DNA of 64,000 bases from Methanobrevibacter gottschalkii DSM 11977 (GCF_003814835.1 NZ_RKRG01000002.1:186001-250000); one strand, 5' to 3'; shown: positions 29,091 through 39,218, counted from the first letter of the stretch. Program-made: numbers and translations. The notes: generated by a model from the sequence alone, not told the origin.

Positions 29091-29126
29091 TAACTATTTT
29101 TTTATTTATTCATTCAAGGGTTTTTT

Positions 29127-30092
29127 ATGAAGTTCAATAGAATGGTCAAATCTAAAAGTTTCACTTCTCCGGATTTCGGGTGTAAACCAGAGGAAAGAGA
29201 GATTTCCGAATATATTTCTAAAGGTGTAATCAATTTAGATAAGCCATCCGGTCCAACTTCGCATGAAATTGATTCTTGGGTTAAAAGAATTTTATCTTTA
29301 GAAAAATCAGGTCATGGTGGAACATTAGATCCTAAGGTGACTGGAATTTTACCAGTTGGGTTAAATGATGCGACAAGAGCAATACAATTGTTATTGACTG
29401 CTCCAAAGGAATATGTTTGTTTGTTAACATTGCATCAAGATGTTCCCGAAGAAAGAATCCGTGAAGTTTTTGCTGAATTCACAGGTAAAATTTATCAACT
29501 TCCTCCGGTTAAATCCGCTGTTAAACGTGAATTAAGAACACGTAATATTTACTATGCAACTATCTATGAAATAGATGGGCGTGATGTTTTATTCAGAATA
29601 GGTTGTGAGGCAGGAACTTATGTTAGAACTTACTGCCATAATATCGGTGAAGCGTTAGGTGTTGGAGCACACATGGCGGAACTTAGAAGAACCCAAGTCG
29701 GTTCATTTAATGAAAAAAACAATTTGGTAACCTTGCAAGATGTAACTGATGCATATCATTTTTATATTGAAGATGGTGATGAATCGTTTTTACGTCAAGC
29801 AATCATGCCGATGGAGATGGCTGCTGATTATTTGCCGAAAGTCATTGTTAAAGATTCTGCTGTTGATGCAATTTGCCATGGTGCAGATTTAGCTTGTGGT
29901 GGTATTGCAGAACTTACAGATAATATCCAAAAGAATGATATTGTAGCAATTTTAACACTTAAAGGTGAGTTAGTTGGTGCTGGTTCTTCATTATTAACTT
30001 CAGGTGAAATTTTAGAATCTGATTCAGGTTTTGCTGTTAATGTTTCTAAAGTATTAATGAAACCCGGTACTTATCCGAGATTCTGGAAATAA
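29127..30092 (+). CDS. cbf5: tRNA/rRNA pseudouridine synthase Cbf5 (TruB family)
   Basis: 321 residues. The catalytic Asp is in GHGGTLDPKVTGILPVG near residue 72, preceded by GVINLDKPSGPTSHE. The C-terminal PUA domain starts about residue 235. It is the catalytic subunit of H/ACA guide RNPs (with Nop10, Gar1, L7Ae) and can also make tRNA pseudouridine 55. Confidence 0.94.
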   Translation: MKFNRMVKSKSFTSPDFGCKPEEREISEYISKGVINLDKPSGPTSHEIDSWVKRILSLEKSGHGGTLDPKVTGILPVGLNDATRAIQLLLTAPKEYVCLLTLHQDVPEERIREVFAEFTGKIYQLPPVKSAVKRELRTRNIYYATIYEIDGRDVLFRIGCEAGTYVRTYCHNIGEALGVGAHMAELRRTQVGSFNEKNNLVTLQDVTDAYHFYIEDGDESFLRQAIMPMEMAADYLPKVIVKDSAVDAICHGADLACGGIAELTDNIQKNDIVAILTLKGELVGAGSSLLTSGEILESDSGFAVNVSKVLMKPGTYPRFWK

Positions 30093-30215
30093 CTTTATTT
30101 TCACTAAATTAAAAACTATTTTTTTCTTAATTCTTTAAAGCCGTATTCTACAAATTATATTCAAAATTTTTATTTTAATGTGGGATGGAATTTATTTAAA
30201 AAAGAAATGAAAGAG

Positions 30216-31982
30216 CTAAAACGCTCCTCCACCTCCTCCTCCAGATCCTCCTCCAGATCCACCGAATCCACTAGAGTCAGATGGGTTTGCTGAAATTTCA
30301 CCAGTTGAAAATGCCATATTCATCATTCCATATCCCCCGTAATAATGATACATGAATAATCCATCATTATCATAATCTGAAATGTTTGGCACTTGCAGTT
30401 TCATTGATTCGTAAACTTTGTCTGCTACTCCGAGAGCAGCACCATAAATTAGGTACTTCTTCCAAATAATTATTGATTCTGGAGGATGTTCTTTAATTAA
30501 ACTGTTGTCTTCTAAAAAATTCTTCAAATTTTTCCATTTGAGATAGTATACTCTACCTTCTTCTGTCCATCTTCCAAAGATATCATCATCTGACATGGTG
30601 ATTACTATTGAAAATATTATTAAAAATATTCCTCCAGCTATACTATATAATCCGTTATTTAGATTTGTTATAAATCCAAGAACAATTAATGCTATAGCGA
30701 AAGGTATTCCTAATAATCCGATTACATTCATTATTGAAGAACCTCTGTCATCAAAAAATCTTGATACATCCATATCATTTTCAACTGATGATTCCCATTC
30801 TCTAATTTTTTCCATAAACCATTTACCATTTGTTTCTGAAGATAATTGTCCATTAAGTGTTGAAAGATTTAAAATATTATTTGTTGAAAAGTGGTTAAGA
30901 GTGTCAAATACAATTTGTTCACTTGCACTCAATCCTGCCTTGTTATTCAATGTTAACATTAAGTCTTTGGTATTGCTTTCAATATTTTCTTGTGAGGATA
31001 ATGTAATGAATTTTCTATCAATAAGATTCATTATTGAAGCTTCAAATCCTTTAATATTCGGATGTCCAATGCTTATTTTATTTTCAATCAGTGCATTAAC
31101 TATTTCCGGAGGATCATTTGTGGGCAAATCTCTTTCGTAAATTCCATCATAATTAACTTCTGGTTCTCTACCATATTTCAAGTATACTATTATAGCACTT
31201 ATGGGGCTTATAAGAGTTAATAATCCTAAAACTAAATAAGTTGTATTCCAAAAGTCACGTTCGTTAATGGTGTTTTTTAAGTTTTTCATAATCATGTCAT
31301 GACCATTTTGATTTACATGTTTTGCATTTGGGGATTTATTAAAATCATCAACTGGCATTAAAACAAGTAACTCATAATATTCGCCTTTCGGAATGTATGA
31401 ACTTTCTGCAGTTATTGTGTTTCCTTTTAAGGATGAAGTATCATTGTACTCGGAGGGGGTTAAATAATATTCATTTCCATTATTTCCAGGTAAATGTACT
31501 GTTGCTTTTAAATTGTTAGCTCCAACATCCCATTCTTCACCCCAAAGTTTGTATTGAAGTCCACTAACATCATTAAAAATAGTTACTGCACCAATCAAAT
31601 CGTAGCTAATGTAGACTTTTACATTACAATCTTTTATACCTTTAGTATGGGCTGCATCGGAATATAAATAAATTTTTACATGTTTATATCCATCATCATC
31701 ACTTTCTTCATATGTGGCATATGCACCATCAACATGAATTTTAATATTCTCAATGCTTTCTCCGGATTTTAGAGGTATGTCCCTATAAACTCCATTAAAA
31801 GCTCCATCAAATGAATAATCATACTGTTCTTCTACATGTAGTAGTCCATTATTTTTAACTGTTAAATCTGTTATCACTTGATCTATTGAATAGCTTCTAT
31901 CATCATCTGCAGATACAAATGTAACTGTTGAAAATAATATTAAAAAAAGTAAGATTATAACAAATGTGTTTTTAACATTCAT
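30216..31982 (-). CDS. DUF2207 domain membrane protein with glycine-rich tail
   Basis: 588 residues. A signal peptide/first helix (about 6-25) is followed by an extracytoplasmic DUF2207 domain (to about 225), a membrane helix near 245-265, a soluble region, two more helices (about 430-475) and a C-terminal tail made almost only of Gly and Ser. Homologues often pair with LemA; the function is unknown. The ATG at 31982 is chosen because GAGGG lies just before it; two in-frame codons upstream belong to that site. The stop region carries a small GAGC/GCTC hairpin and a T-run. Confidence 0.85.
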   Translation of the reverse strand: MNVKNTFVIILLFLILFSTVTFVSADDDRSYSIDQVITDLTVKNNGLLHVEEQYDYSFDGAFNGVYRDIPLKSGESIENIKIHVDGAYATYEESDDDGYKHVKIYLYSDAAHTKGIKDCNVKVYISYDLIGAVTIFNDVSGLQYKLWGEEWDVGANNLKATVHLPGNNGNEYYLTPSEYNDTSSLKGNTITAESSYIPKGEYYELLVLMPVDDFNKSPNAKHVNQNGHDMIMKNLKNTINERDFWNTTYLVLGLLTLISPISAIIVYLKYGREPEVNYDGIYERDLPTNDPPEIVNALIENKISIGHPNIKGFEASIMNLIDRKFITLSSQENIESNTKDLMLTLNNKAGLSASEQIVFDTLNHFSTNNILNLSTLNGQLSSETNGKWFMEKIREWESSVENDMDVSRFFDDRGSSIMNVIGLLGIPFAIALIVLGFITNLNNGLYSIAGGIFLIIFSIVITMSDDDIFGRWTEEGRVYYLKWKNLKNFLEDNSLIKEHPPESIIIWKKYLIYGAALGVADKVYESMKLQVPNISDYDNDGLFMYHYYGGYGMMNMAFSTGEISANPSDSSGFGGSGGGSGGGGGGAF

Positions 31983-31996
31983 ATAATCCCTCATGT

Positions 31997-32554
31997 TTAA
32001 AATTCTACTTTAGGAACTGTCCTTTCTGCTTCCGGAGCTTCAAAATAGTCTTCTATTTTATAACCAAATATTCTTGCAAGTATGCTGCTTGGAAACTGTT
32101 GGCATGCATTATTATATTTTAAAACAACATCATTATAGAACTGTCTTGAATAAGCAATTTTATCTTCAGTTTCACTTAACTCGTTTTGTAATTGTTGGAA
32201 ATTACTATTAGCTTTTAAGTCAGGGTAATTTTCAGCAACAGCGAAAAGTGATTTTAATGCACCAGTCAATTGGTTATCTGCAACACTTGTTTCTTTAATG
32301 GATGAAGCATTCATAACACTATTTCTGGCTTTTGTTACTTCTTCAAGAACTCCTTTCTCATGAGAAGCATAACCTTTTACTGTTTCAACAAGATTCGGTA
32401 TTAAATCATTTCTTCTTTTAAGCTGAACATCAATTTGTGCATAACTGTTCTTAACACGATTTCTAAGTCCAACAAGATTATTGTACATATGTATTAATGT
32501 AACTATAATAAATAAGACTACTATTATAATTACTATAGTTAGTATAAAATCCAT
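31997..32554 (-). CDS. lemA: LemA family protein
   Basis: 185 residues: one N-terminal membrane helix (about 3-25) and then long helices with [20 protein letters not shown] and [19 protein letters not shown]. LemA proteins are membrane-anchored helical proteins often linked to surface proteases or DUF2207 partners. It forms an operon with the DUF2207 gene 14 bases downstream. Confidence 0.92.
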   Translation of the reverse strand: MDFILTIVIIIVVLFIIVTLIHMYNNLVGLRNRVKNSYAQIDVQLKRRNDLIPNLVETVKGYASHEKGVLEEVTKARNSVMNASSIKETSVADNQLTGALKSLFAVAENYPDLKANSNFQQLQNELSETEDKIAYSRQFYNDVVLKYNNACQQFPSSILARIFGYKIEDYFEAPEAERTVPKVEF

Positions 32555-32576
32555 ATTATCACTAATATTAATATTA

Positions 32577-32588
32577 TTTATATAAAAT
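32577..32588 (-). promoter_or_regulatory. TATA box of lemA (leaderless)
   Basis: On the minus strand the sequence reads ATTTTATATAAA, about 25 bases before the lemA ATG at 32554, which lacks a Shine-Dalgarno sequence. A leaderless transcript is likely. Confidence 0.45.
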
Positions 32589-32763
32589 ATAAACTTTGTT
32601 TTTTAAATTTATTAATGGGATTAATCTAATTATTATTATAATAATAATGTAATTTTAAAGATTGCTGCCATAATCAATACATTTATATATGTGAAAATAA
32701 ATATATTATTTTATCATATTATTCTAGACAATATGATTTGCAGGTATTTGCTAACTATTTTAT

Positions 32764-32848
32764 GCCGAGATAGTCTAGCCTGGTAAGGCGCGAGACTGGA
32801 AATCTCGTGGGCGTTCAGCCCTCCTGGGTTCAAATCCCAGTCTCGGCG
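32764..32848 (+). tRNA. tRNA-Ser (anticodon GGA)
   Basis: 85 nucleotides. The acceptor arm GCCGAGA pairs with TCTCGGC, discriminator G. The anticodon stem CGAGA/TCTCG encloses the loop CTGGAAA with anticodon GGA (32798-32800). A long class II variable arm (GTGGGCGTTCAGCCCTCC region) is present, and the T arm CTGGG/CCCAG has loop TTCAAAT. No CCA is encoded and no intron is seen. It reads UCC and UCU serine codons. Confidence 0.97.
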
Positions 32849-32914
32849 TTTATTAGTTTTTAACTATATTTTTTTAACTTTATAAAATACTTGTTAGACT
32901 GATATTTTTGCACT

Positions 32915-32935
32915 CTTAGTTATATTATAACTAAG
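32915..32935. promoter_or_regulatory. 21-base palindrome at the rps13 promoter
   Basis: CTTAGTTATA and TATAACTAAG flank a single central T: ten paired positions each side. A TATA-like TTTATAAC (32936-32943) follows immediately, so a protein bound here would touch the promoter. Candidate operator. Confidence 0.5.
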
Positions 32936-32978
32936 TTTATAACTGTTGAAAGAACTGTGTTTTGTTAATCAAAACATT

Positions 32979-33008
32979 CGAATCTATAATTCGCGTCTCG
33001 TAGATTCG
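32979..33008 (+). promoter_or_regulatory. Stem-loop in the rps13 leader
   Basis: CGAATCTA (32979-32986) pairs fully with TAGATTCG (33001-33008) around a 14-base loop containing TTCGCGTCTC. It ends ten bases before the GGAGG of rps13. Placement suggests a translational control site, perhaps for uS4 or uS13 binding; inferred. Confidence 0.45.
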
Positions 33009-33030
33009 CTCTATAAATGGAGGTTATTTG

Positions 33031-33480
33031 ATGGAAGACGATTTTAAGCATTTAGTGCGTATTTCAAGAAAGGACGTAAATGGTAATAAAACCATTGAAC
33101 AAGCTTTAACTGAAATTAAAGGTGTAGGAATCTCTTTATCTAAAACTATGTGCCGTACTTTGGACTTAGATTTAGATGCTAAAATTGGATACATCGCTGA
33201 TGAAGATGTTTTAAGAATTGAAGAAATTTTAGAAAACCCTCAAAAATTTGACATTCCTAGATGGATGTTGAACCGTAGGGAAGACTATGAAACTGGTGAT
33301 GACATTCACTTAATTGAATCTGATCTTGATATGACTTTAAGAGATGATTTAAATAGAATGAAAAAGACCAGAAGTTACAAAGGTAGAAGACATGAAGTTG
33401 GTTTACCTGTTAGAGGTCAAAGAACCAAGTCTACTTTCAGAAAAAGTTCTTCAGTTGGTGTAAAACGTTCACGTGGATAG
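33031..33480 (+). CDS. rps13: 30S ribosomal protein uS13
   Basis: 149 residues: [32 protein letters not shown]-type helix region and a basic C-terminus with [18 protein letters not shown] at 33031 with GGAGGT six bases before. First gene of the second ribosomal/RNA polymerase operon. Confidence 0.96.
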   Translation: MEDDFKHLVRISRKDVNGNKTIEQALTEIKGVGISLSKTMCRTLDLDLDAKIGYIADEDVLRIEEILENPQKFDIPRWMLNRREDYETGDDIHLIESDLDMTLRDDLNRMKKTRSYKGRRHEVGLPVRGQRTKSTFRKSSSVGVKRSRG

Positions 33481-33543
33481 ACATGGAACTTTTTTTTAAG
33501 AAATTTAATATTTTAAATTCAATTTTATAAAGGAGATGTTTTA

Positions 33544-34083
33544 ATGGGACAACCTAGAAAATCAAGGAAAAAGTATAATACACCACCACATCCTTGGAAT
33601 GCGGAAAGAATTAAAAATGAAAATAAATTAATGACTAAATACGGCTTAAAAAATAAAAAAGAAATTTGGAAAGCCGATACTTTAGTCAGAAGATACAGTA
33701 GGGAAGCAAGATATTTGCTTGGTTTTTCCACTGATCAGATGCAAGAAGAAAAATTAGAATTATTAGGACACTTAGCTAGAACTGGTATTTTGCCTGAAGG
33801 TGCTGCTCTTGAAGAAATCTTAGATTTAAATGTAGAAGATATCTTAAGAAGAAGATTACAAACTATTGTATACAATAAAGGTTTAGCTCGTACTCCTAAA
33901 GAAGCAAGAATGTTTGTTGTACATGGACACATAGCTTTAAATGGTAAAAAAATCAACTCACCAAGTTATGTTGTTTTAAAAGGTCAAGAAGATGATATTG
34001 GATTCTACCGTTCTTCACCTGTAGCTAAACAAATTGAAGAGTACAACAATAGTAAATCTGATAAAGTTAATACTGAGGAATAG
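33544..34083 (+). CDS. rps4: 30S ribosomal protein uS4
   Basis: 179 residues, archaeal type. It begins [19 protein letters not shown] and carries the S4 RNA-binding domain around residues 100-150 ([20 protein letters not shown]). It is a primary 16S rRNA binder and, in bacteria, the autoregulator of the matching operon. Confidence 0.96.
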   Translation: MGQPRKSRKKYNTPPHPWNAERIKNENKLMTKYGLKNKKEIWKADTLVRRYSREARYLLGFSTDQMQEEKLELLGHLARTGILPEGAALEEILDLNVEDILRRRLQTIVYNKGLARTPKEARMFVVHGHIALNGKKINSPSYVVLKGQEDDIGFYRSSPVAKQIEEYNNSKSDKVNTEE

Positions 34084-34094
34084 AGGGTGTAATC

Positions 34095-34487
34095 ATGGCA
34101 AAAGATGAAAAATGGGGTATAGCTAATATTTACTCATCATTCAATAACACTATTATTACTGTAACAGACATTACTGGTGCTGAAACTATTTCCCAATGGT
34201 CTGGTGGAAAAGTTGTACGTGCAGACAGACAACAAGCTTCACCTTTTGCGGCTATGGCTGCTGCAACTAGAATTGCGGATGATGCAAAAGAAAAAGGATT
34301 CGTTGGTTTACATATTAAAGTAAGAGCTCCTGGTGGAAATGGACCTAGAAGTCCAGGTCCTGGTGCACAAGCTACTATTCGTGCTTTAGCAAGAGCCGGA
34401 ATTAAAATAGGAAAAATAGAAGATATTACTCCAATTCCTCACGATGGTACTGGAAGACCTGGTGGTAAAAGAGGAAGAAGAGTTTAG
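34095..34487 (+). CDS. rps11: 30S ribosomal protein uS11
   Basis: 130 residues: [40 protein letters not shown] and the C-terminal [19 protein letters not shown]. Located on the 30S platform. Directly followed by rpoD. Confidence 0.96.
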   Translation: MAKDEKWGIANIYSSFNNTIITVTDITGAETISQWSGGKVVRADRQQASPFAAMAAATRIADDAKEKGFVGLHIKVRAPGGNGPRSPGPGAQATIRALARAGIKIGKIEDITPIPHDGTGRPGGKRGRRV

Positions 34488-34502
34488 ATGGAAGGGTTTA
34501 AT

Positions 34503-35306
34503 ATGGAGATAGAAGTTAAAAGTCAAAAGGATGATGAAATAGTATTCATTGTTCGTGATGCAGAAGTACCTTTTGTTAATGCAATTAGAAGATGTGCTAT
34601 GGTTAATGTACCAAAAATAGCTATCGAAGATGTAAATATTATTAGAAATGATTCTGCTATGTTTAATGAGGTGCTTGCTCATAGACTTGGTTTAACTCCT
34701 TTAGTTTCTGATCTTGATGCTCTTGAAGGGTTATCTTTACCGGAAGATGATGATTGGGAAGAGTATACTAATGGAATCATGTTCACTTTAAAGGAAGAAG
34801 GACCTAAAGTAGTTTATTCAAAGGATTTAATATCTTCAGACTCAAAAATTAAACCAGTATACGATACCATTCCTTTAGTAAAACTTAAAGACAATGAAAA
34901 ACTCAATATAGAATCTGTTGCAAAAGTTGGATATGGAAAGGATCATGCAAAATGGATGCCAACCACTGTCTGTGCTTATAAACAATATCCTGAAATCACT
35001 TTTAATGATGATTTAGAAATTGATTATGATTGTGCATCTGCATGTCCTAGAGGTGTTTTAAAATCTGATAAGAGATCTAAAAAGATTAAAATTTTAGACA
35101 TTGAAAACTGTTCTATGTGTAAAAGTTGTGTAAGAGCTTCAACTAATGGCTACATTAATGTAGGGTATCGTGAAAATGATTTCATATTTAGAATAGAAAC
35201 TGATGGATCAATGCCTCCTAAAGAAGTTTTATTAAAAGCTTGTGAAGTATTAGGTGAAAAAGCAGATAAGTTTATCAGATTTAGTGAAGAAGGAGGAAGT
35301 AAATAA
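34503..35306 (+). CDS. rpoD: DNA-directed RNA polymerase subunit D (Rpo3)
   Basis: 267 residues. The alpha-like domain includes VPFVNAIRRCAMVNVPKIAI. An inserted ferredoxin-like domain (about 170-220) has CASACPRGVL and CSMCKSCVRA. Counting ligands, CxxCxxC of the second motif plus the CP cysteine of the first can hold one [4Fe-4S] cluster; the other site is degenerate. It assembles with subunits L, N and P. ATG at 34503 with AAGGG is preferred to the ATG at 34488. Confidence 0.94.
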   Translation: MEIEVKSQKDDEIVFIVRDAEVPFVNAIRRCAMVNVPKIAIEDVNIIRNDSAMFNEVLAHRLGLTPLVSDLDALEGLSLPEDDDWEEYTNGIMFTLKEEGPKVVYSKDLISSDSKIKPVYDTIPLVKLKDNEKLNIESVAKVGYGKDHAKWMPTTVCAYKQYPEITFNDDLEIDYDCASACPRGVLKSDKRSKKIKILDIENCSMCKSCVRASTNGYINVGYRENDFIFRIETDGSMPPKEVLLKACEVLGEKADKFIRFSEEGGSK

Positions 35307-35671
35307 TGGCTAAAAAGATTATAAAAACTAATCCTAACCTTATTGAACTTATTAATAAACTTTATGAACAATCAAGAAATGAAAATGCAGCTATTTGGAA
35401 AGATGTTGCAAAAAGACTTGAAAGGTCTAATAGAAGAACCGCTGAAGTAAATTTGTCTGATATTGCAAGACATGCTGAAGCTGGTGAAACTATTTTAGTA
35501 CCGGGTAAAGTTTTATCAAATGGTAATTTAACAGAAAAAGTAGATGTTGTAGCATTAAAATTCTCAGCTAAAGCGCAAGAAAAAATTGAAAGTGCTGGTG
35601 GAGAATGCATTGCAATTGATGAAATAATCGAATCTAATCCTAAAGGATCAAACATTAGGATTATGGAATAG
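35306..35671 (+). CDS. rpl18e: 50S ribosomal protein eL18
   Basis: 121 residues: [39 protein letters not shown] and [17 protein letters not shown], an eL18 of the uL15-like fold. It overlaps rpoD by one base. Confidence 0.95.
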   Translation: MAKKIIKTNPNLIELINKLYEQSRNENAAIWKDVAKRLERSNRRTAEVNLSDIARHAEAGETILVPGKVLSNGNLTEKVDVVALKFSAKAQEKIESAGGECIAIDEIIESNPKGSNIRIME

Positions 35672-35679
35672 GTGTTATT

Positions 35680-36102
35680 ATGATTATTGACGGAGAAGGA
35701 TGCGTTTTAGGAAGATTAGCTAGTGTAACTAGTAAAAATCTTTTAGAAGGCGAAGAAGTAATTATTATTAATGCTGAAAAAATTATGTTAACTGGTAATA
35801 AGGATTGGGCTTATGCTAAATACAAACAAAGAGTTGACAGGGCAAGTATTTCTAACCCTCGTGATTTAGGTCCTAAATATCCTAGAAGACCGGACGATAT
35901 ATTTAGAAGAACTGTAAGAGGTATGTTGCCTTTCAAAAAATCTAAAGGTAAAACTGCATTCAAAGGATTAAAAGCGTTTGTTGGCGTACCTGCTGAATAT
36001 GCTGATGTAGAACTCACTGCAGTTCCTGAAGCAGAATATAAAAATATTAAAAAAGGTATCGAATTAGGAGAAATCTCCAAACTTTTAGGAGCTACCTTTT
36101 AG
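35680..36102 (+). CDS. rpl13: 50S ribosomal protein uL13
   Basis: 140 residues: [37 protein letters not shown] and [11 protein letters not shown]. It is an early assembly protein of the large subunit. Eight bases after rpl18e. Confidence 0.95.
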   Translation: MIIDGEGCVLGRLASVTSKNLLEGEEVIIINAEKIMLTGNKDWAYAKYKQRVDRASISNPRDLGPKYPRRPDDIFRRTVRGMLPFKKSKGKTAFKGLKAFVGVPAEYADVELTAVPEAEYKNIKKGIELGEISKLLGATF

Positions 36103-36120
36103 ATAGATGGATGTGTAATT

Positions 36121-36522
36121 ATGGTTAAAGTTATTCATACTAGCGGAAAACGTAAAACAGCTATCGCAAGAGGTACTGTTCGTGAAGGAACTGGTAAAGT
36201 TAGAATTAATAGAATTCCTTTAGAACTTTATTCTCCAGAGCTTGCTAACTTAAAATTACAAGAACCATTAACCTTAGCTGGTGATTTAGCTAATGAAGTG
36301 GATATTAATATCCATGTTATTGGTGGAGGAGTAATGGGTCAAGCTGAAGCTGCACGTATGGTTATTGCAAAAGGGCTTGTTCAATGGTCACAAGATATGG
36401 ATTTAAAAGAAAAATTCACTCAATATGACAGGACTATGTTAGTTGGTGACCCAAGACGTTCTGAACCTAAAAAATATGGTGGTCCTGGTGCAAGAGCTCG
36501 TAAACAAAAAAGTTACAGATAA
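36121..36522 (+). CDS. rps9: 30S ribosomal protein uS9
   Basis: 133 residues: [20 protein letters not shown] and the C-terminal [11 protein letters not shown] whose last basic residue reaches the P-site tRNA. A six-base hairpin (TACAGA 36514-36519 with TCTGTA 36527-36532) covers its TAA stop and is followed by a T-rich tract. Confidence 0.96.
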   Translation: MVKVIHTSGKRKTAIARGTVREGTGKVRINRIPLELYSPELANLKLQEPLTLAGDLANEVDINIHVIGGGVMGQAEAARMVIAKGLVQWSQDMDLKEKFTQYDRTMLVGDPRRSEPKKYGGPGARARKQKSYR

Positions 36523-36545
36523 TTTTTCTGTACCTTTTATATTTT
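36514..36545 (+). terminator. Small hairpin plus T-rich tract over the rps9 stop codon
   Basis: TACAGA pairs with TCTGTA, with stop TAA (36520-36522) at the loop edge, then CCTTTTATATTTTATTT. It is a weak stem; since rpoN follows, only partial termination or processing is expected. Confidence 0.35.
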
Positions 36546-36568
36546 ATTTAATTTAAAAGATGATGTAA

Positions 36569-36739
36569 ATGATTCCTATTAGATGTTTAAGTTGTGGAAA
36601 ACCAGTATCAGCAGTTTTTGATGAATATAATAAAAGAGTTGCTGCTGGAGAAAAATCTAAAGATGTTTTAGATGACTTAGGTTTAACTAGATATTGTTGT
36701 AGAAGAATGCTAATTTCTCATGTGCAAACATGGGAATAA
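36569..36739 (+). CDS. rpoN: DNA-directed RNA polymerase subunit N (Rpo10)
   Basis: A 56-residue protein: MIPIRCLSCGKPVSAVFDEY to HVQTWE. The zinc site is CLSC plus the CC pair in RYCCRRML. It sits with subunits D and L in the assembly platform. GATGATG precedes the ATG; the ribosome binding site is weak. Its slot after rps9 is conserved. Confidence 0.95.
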   Translation: MIPIRCLSCGKPVSAVFDEYNKRVAAGEKSKDVLDDLGLTRYCCRRMLISHVQTWE

Positions 36740-36814
36740 TTTACATGTGTAGGGATATTTTTAATAAAAAATATAATCTTGGTAAAATATATACCTAAAA
36801 TGGAAGTAATATTC

Positions 36815-36997
36815 ATGGATGTTGAAAAAAAATTAACAAGGTTTGAAAGAGCTAGACTTCTCGGAGCTAGAGCAATTCAAATATCAATGGGTGCTAAACC
36901 TTTAGTTGAAATTAAAGATTCTTTGGATCCTATTGATATAGCTTACGAAGAACTTAAAGCTGGAGTTTTACCATTAGATGTTATTAGATATGAATAA
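36815..36997 (+). CDS. rpoK: DNA-directed RNA polymerase subunit K (Rpo6/omega)
   Basis: 60 residues: [20 protein letters not shown] and [20 protein letters not shown] are the omega/Rpb6 core, which clamps the largest subunit. The ATG at 36815 gives the compact archaeal length; in-frame ATG at 36800 would add a short, unconserved leader. The stop lies inside a perfect ten-base hairpin. Confidence 0.92.
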   Translation: MDVEKKLTRFERARLLGARAIQISMGAKPLVEIKDSLDPIDIAYEELKAGVLPLDVIRYE

Positions 36998-37016
36998 ATA
37001 GTTGTTCTATTTATTC
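36992..37016 (+). terminator. Perfect hairpin over the rpoK stop codon
   Basis: GAATAAATAG (36992-37001) pairs at all ten positions with CTATTTATTC (37007-37016), loop TTGTT. TAA (36995-36997) is within the left arm. An AT-rich tract follows. It probably ends the rps13-rpoK transcript. Confidence 0.55.
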
Positions 37017-37131
37017 CTAATATTTATTTAAAAAAATAAAAAATACCAATATAACTCTATAAATTAACTTACTGATTTTTTCGGAGTATAGGTTAGTTGG
37101 TAATAAATTAATTGGCACTGAGGTGTTTTTT

Positions 37132-38376
37132 TTGGTTAGTATAATAGAAGACGTCCAAGTTCGAAAGATTTTGGATAGCAGAGGAAACCCTACTATAGAA
37201 GTGGATGTAATTACTTGGAATAGTAAGGGTAGAGCTGCTGCACCTAGCGGAGCGAGTACTGGCTCATATGAAGTAGTACCATATCCTAAAGGTGGGATTG
37301 ATGAAGTTGTTAGTGAAATGGAAGATTTAATTGCTTCTGAACTTATTGGAATGGATGCTGAAGATTTAGTAACTATTGATGAAGTATTAAAAGAAGTTGA
37401 TGGAACTGATAATTTATCTGCTATTGGTGGTAATACTACTGTTGCTATTTCAATGGCAGTGGCTAAAGCTGCAGCTGCATCTTATAATATGCCATTATAT
37501 AAATACATTGGTGGAAATTTAGTAAATGAATTACCTTTCCCTTTAGGAAACATGATGAATGGTGGAGCACATGCGGGTATTAATGCACCGGATATTCAGG
37601 AATTTTTAGTTGTTCCTGTTGGAGCTACTAATATTTCTGATGCAGTTTTTGCAAATGCTTCTGTTCATAAAAGATTAAAGGAGTTAATTCAATCTAAAGA
37701 TTCAAACTTTACTGGCGGTAAAGGTGATGAAGGTGGATGGGTGCCTAACATTTCAAATGATGCTGCTTTAGAAATTCAAGCTCGTGCTTGTGAAGAAGTA
37801 GGGGATGAATTAGGTATTGAAATTAGACCTTCACTTGATATTGCTGCATCCGAATTATGGAATGCAGCTGAGCAAAAATATATTTATGCTCAAGATGGTA
37901 TTAAAAGAGATACCGGAGATCAAATTGATTTCGTAAAAGATATTATTGATACTTACAATATGTTTTATGTGGAAGATCCATTTGATGAATCTGACTTTGG
38001 AGGATTTTCTCAATTGACTGCGAAAGTTGGAGATAAATGCCTTATCTGTGGTGATGATTTATTTGTGACAAATAAAGAATTATTGGCTAAAGGTATTGAA
38101 ATGAAAGCTGCAAATGCTATCATTATTAAACCAAATCAAATTGGTTCCTTATCTGAAACTTATGCTACTGTTAAATTAGCTAAAGAGAATAATATTGTCC
38201 CTGTTGTATCACATAGGTCTGGTGAAACTACTGATGAAACTATCGCTCATTTGGCGGTTGGTTTTTCATCGCCATTGATTAAAACCGGAGCTATTGGTGG
38301 GGAAAGAATAGCTAAATTAAATGAACTAATTCGTATTGAAGAGGAACTTCCAAATCCAACTATGAACAAATTTTAA
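37132..38376 (+). CDS. eno: Enolase
   Basis: 414 residues. [10 protein letters not shown], the metal-ligand region [25 protein letters not shown] with the catalytic lysine, and [18 protein letters not shown] are all present. It interconverts 2-phosphoglycerate and phosphoenolpyruvate in gluconeogenesis. The start is TTG at 37132 with GAGGTG six bases upstream; the GTG at 37123 is inside that site. Confidence 0.95.
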   Translation: MVSIIEDVQVRKILDSRGNPTIEVDVITWNSKGRAAAPSGASTGSYEVVPYPKGGIDEVVSEMEDLIASELIGMDAEDLVTIDEVLKEVDGTDNLSAIGGNTTVAISMAVAKAAAASYNMPLYKYIGGNLVNELPFPLGNMMNGGAHAGINAPDIQEFLVVPVGATNISDAVFANASVHKRLKELIQSKDSNFTGGKGDEGGWVPNISNDAALEIQARACEEVGDELGIEIRPSLDIAASELWNAAEQKYIYAQDGIKRDTGDQIDFVKDIIDTYNMFYVEDPFDESDFGGFSQLTAKVGDKCLICGDDLFVTNKELLAKGIEMKAANAIIIKPNQIGSLSETYATVKLAKENNIVPVVSHRSGETTDETIAHLAVGFSSPLIKTGAIGGERIAKLNELIRIEEELPNPTMNKF

Positions 38377-38399
38377 AAATAGTTTTGGGGAGAATAATT

Positions 38400-38594
38400 A
38401 TGGCTAAAGTAACTATTGATTATGATAAATGTGATGGTGCAGACTGTGCAGAATGTTCTGACGTCTGTCCTATGGAAGTATTAGTTCTTAAAGGAGACAA
38501 AATTGAAATTGTTGATCCTTCAGAATGTAGTTATTGTGAAGTATGTATGGATGTATGTCCAAATGATTGTATTAAAATTGAAGATGATTTTTAA
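38400..38594 (+). CDS. Two-cluster ferredoxin
   Basis: 64 residues with two [4Fe-4S] motifs. The second, CSYCEVCMDVCP, has the normal CxxCxxCxxxCP spacing. The first, CDGADCAECSDVCP, has four residues between the first two cysteines instead of two. It is a general low-potential electron carrier. It sits between eno and rps2, a recurrent arrangement in Methanobacteriales. GGGGAG precedes the ATG. Confidence 0.9.
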   Translation: MAKVTIDYDKCDGADCAECSDVCPMEVLVLKGDKIEIVDPSECSYCEVCMDVCPNDCIKIEDDF

Positions 38595-38606
38595 ATAGGT
38601 GATAAA

Positions 38607-39209
38607 ATGGCAAATGATGAACTTTTAATAGATTTAGATAATTACTTAGCAGCTGGTTTACATATTGGTACTCAACAAAAAACCAGTGATATGGAAAAAT
38701 ATATATTCAGAGTAAGATCTGATGGTTTATATGTATTGGATATTCAAAAAACTGATGAAAGAATCAGACAAATTGCAAAACTTTTAGCAAAATATGACCC
38801 AGAAGATATTTTAGTAGTTGCTACCAGACAATATGGTCAAGCTCCTGTTAAGAAATTCGGTGAAATCACCGGTGCAAAAACTATTCCTGGCAGATTCATT
38901 CCAGGTACTTTAACTAATCCAAATTATGCTAAATTTATTGAACCAAAAGTTATTGTTGTAACTGACCCAAGATCTGATGCACAAGCAGTTTTAGAATCCA
39001 AACAAAATGGAATTCTTGTTGTTGCATTATGTGATACTGAAAATTTACTTAGTTTCGTTGATATTGCAGTACCTGTTAACAACAAAGGTAGAAAAGCTAT
39101 TGCTTTAGTTTACTGGTTACTTGCAAGACAAATTTTAAGAGAAAGAGGAGACATTCCTGAAGACGGTGACTTAGATATTGATTCCACTGACTTTGAACTT
39201 AAATTTTAA
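38607..39209 (+). CDS. rps2: 30S ribosomal protein uS2
   Basis: 200 residues, archaeal/eukaryal type: [33 protein letters not shown] and [14 protein letters not shown]. Binds the 30S body-head junction. Acidic C-terminus. Confidence 0.95.
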   Translation: MANDELLIDLDNYLAAGLHIGTQQKTSDMEKYIFRVRSDGLYVLDIQKTDERIRQIAKLLAKYDPEDILVVATRQYGQAPVKKFGEITGAKTIPGRFIPGTLTNPNYAKFIEPKVIVVTDPRSDAQAVLESKQNGILVVALCDTENLLSFVDIAVPVNNKGRKAIALVYWLLARQILRERGDIPEDGDLDIDSTDFELKF

Positions 39210-39218
39210 GTGAGTTAA

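Noticed and set aside
36779-36814. Longer rpoK start
   Set aside because: The added residues are not part of the conserved omega/Rpb6 core and the upstream starts have no better ribosome binding site.
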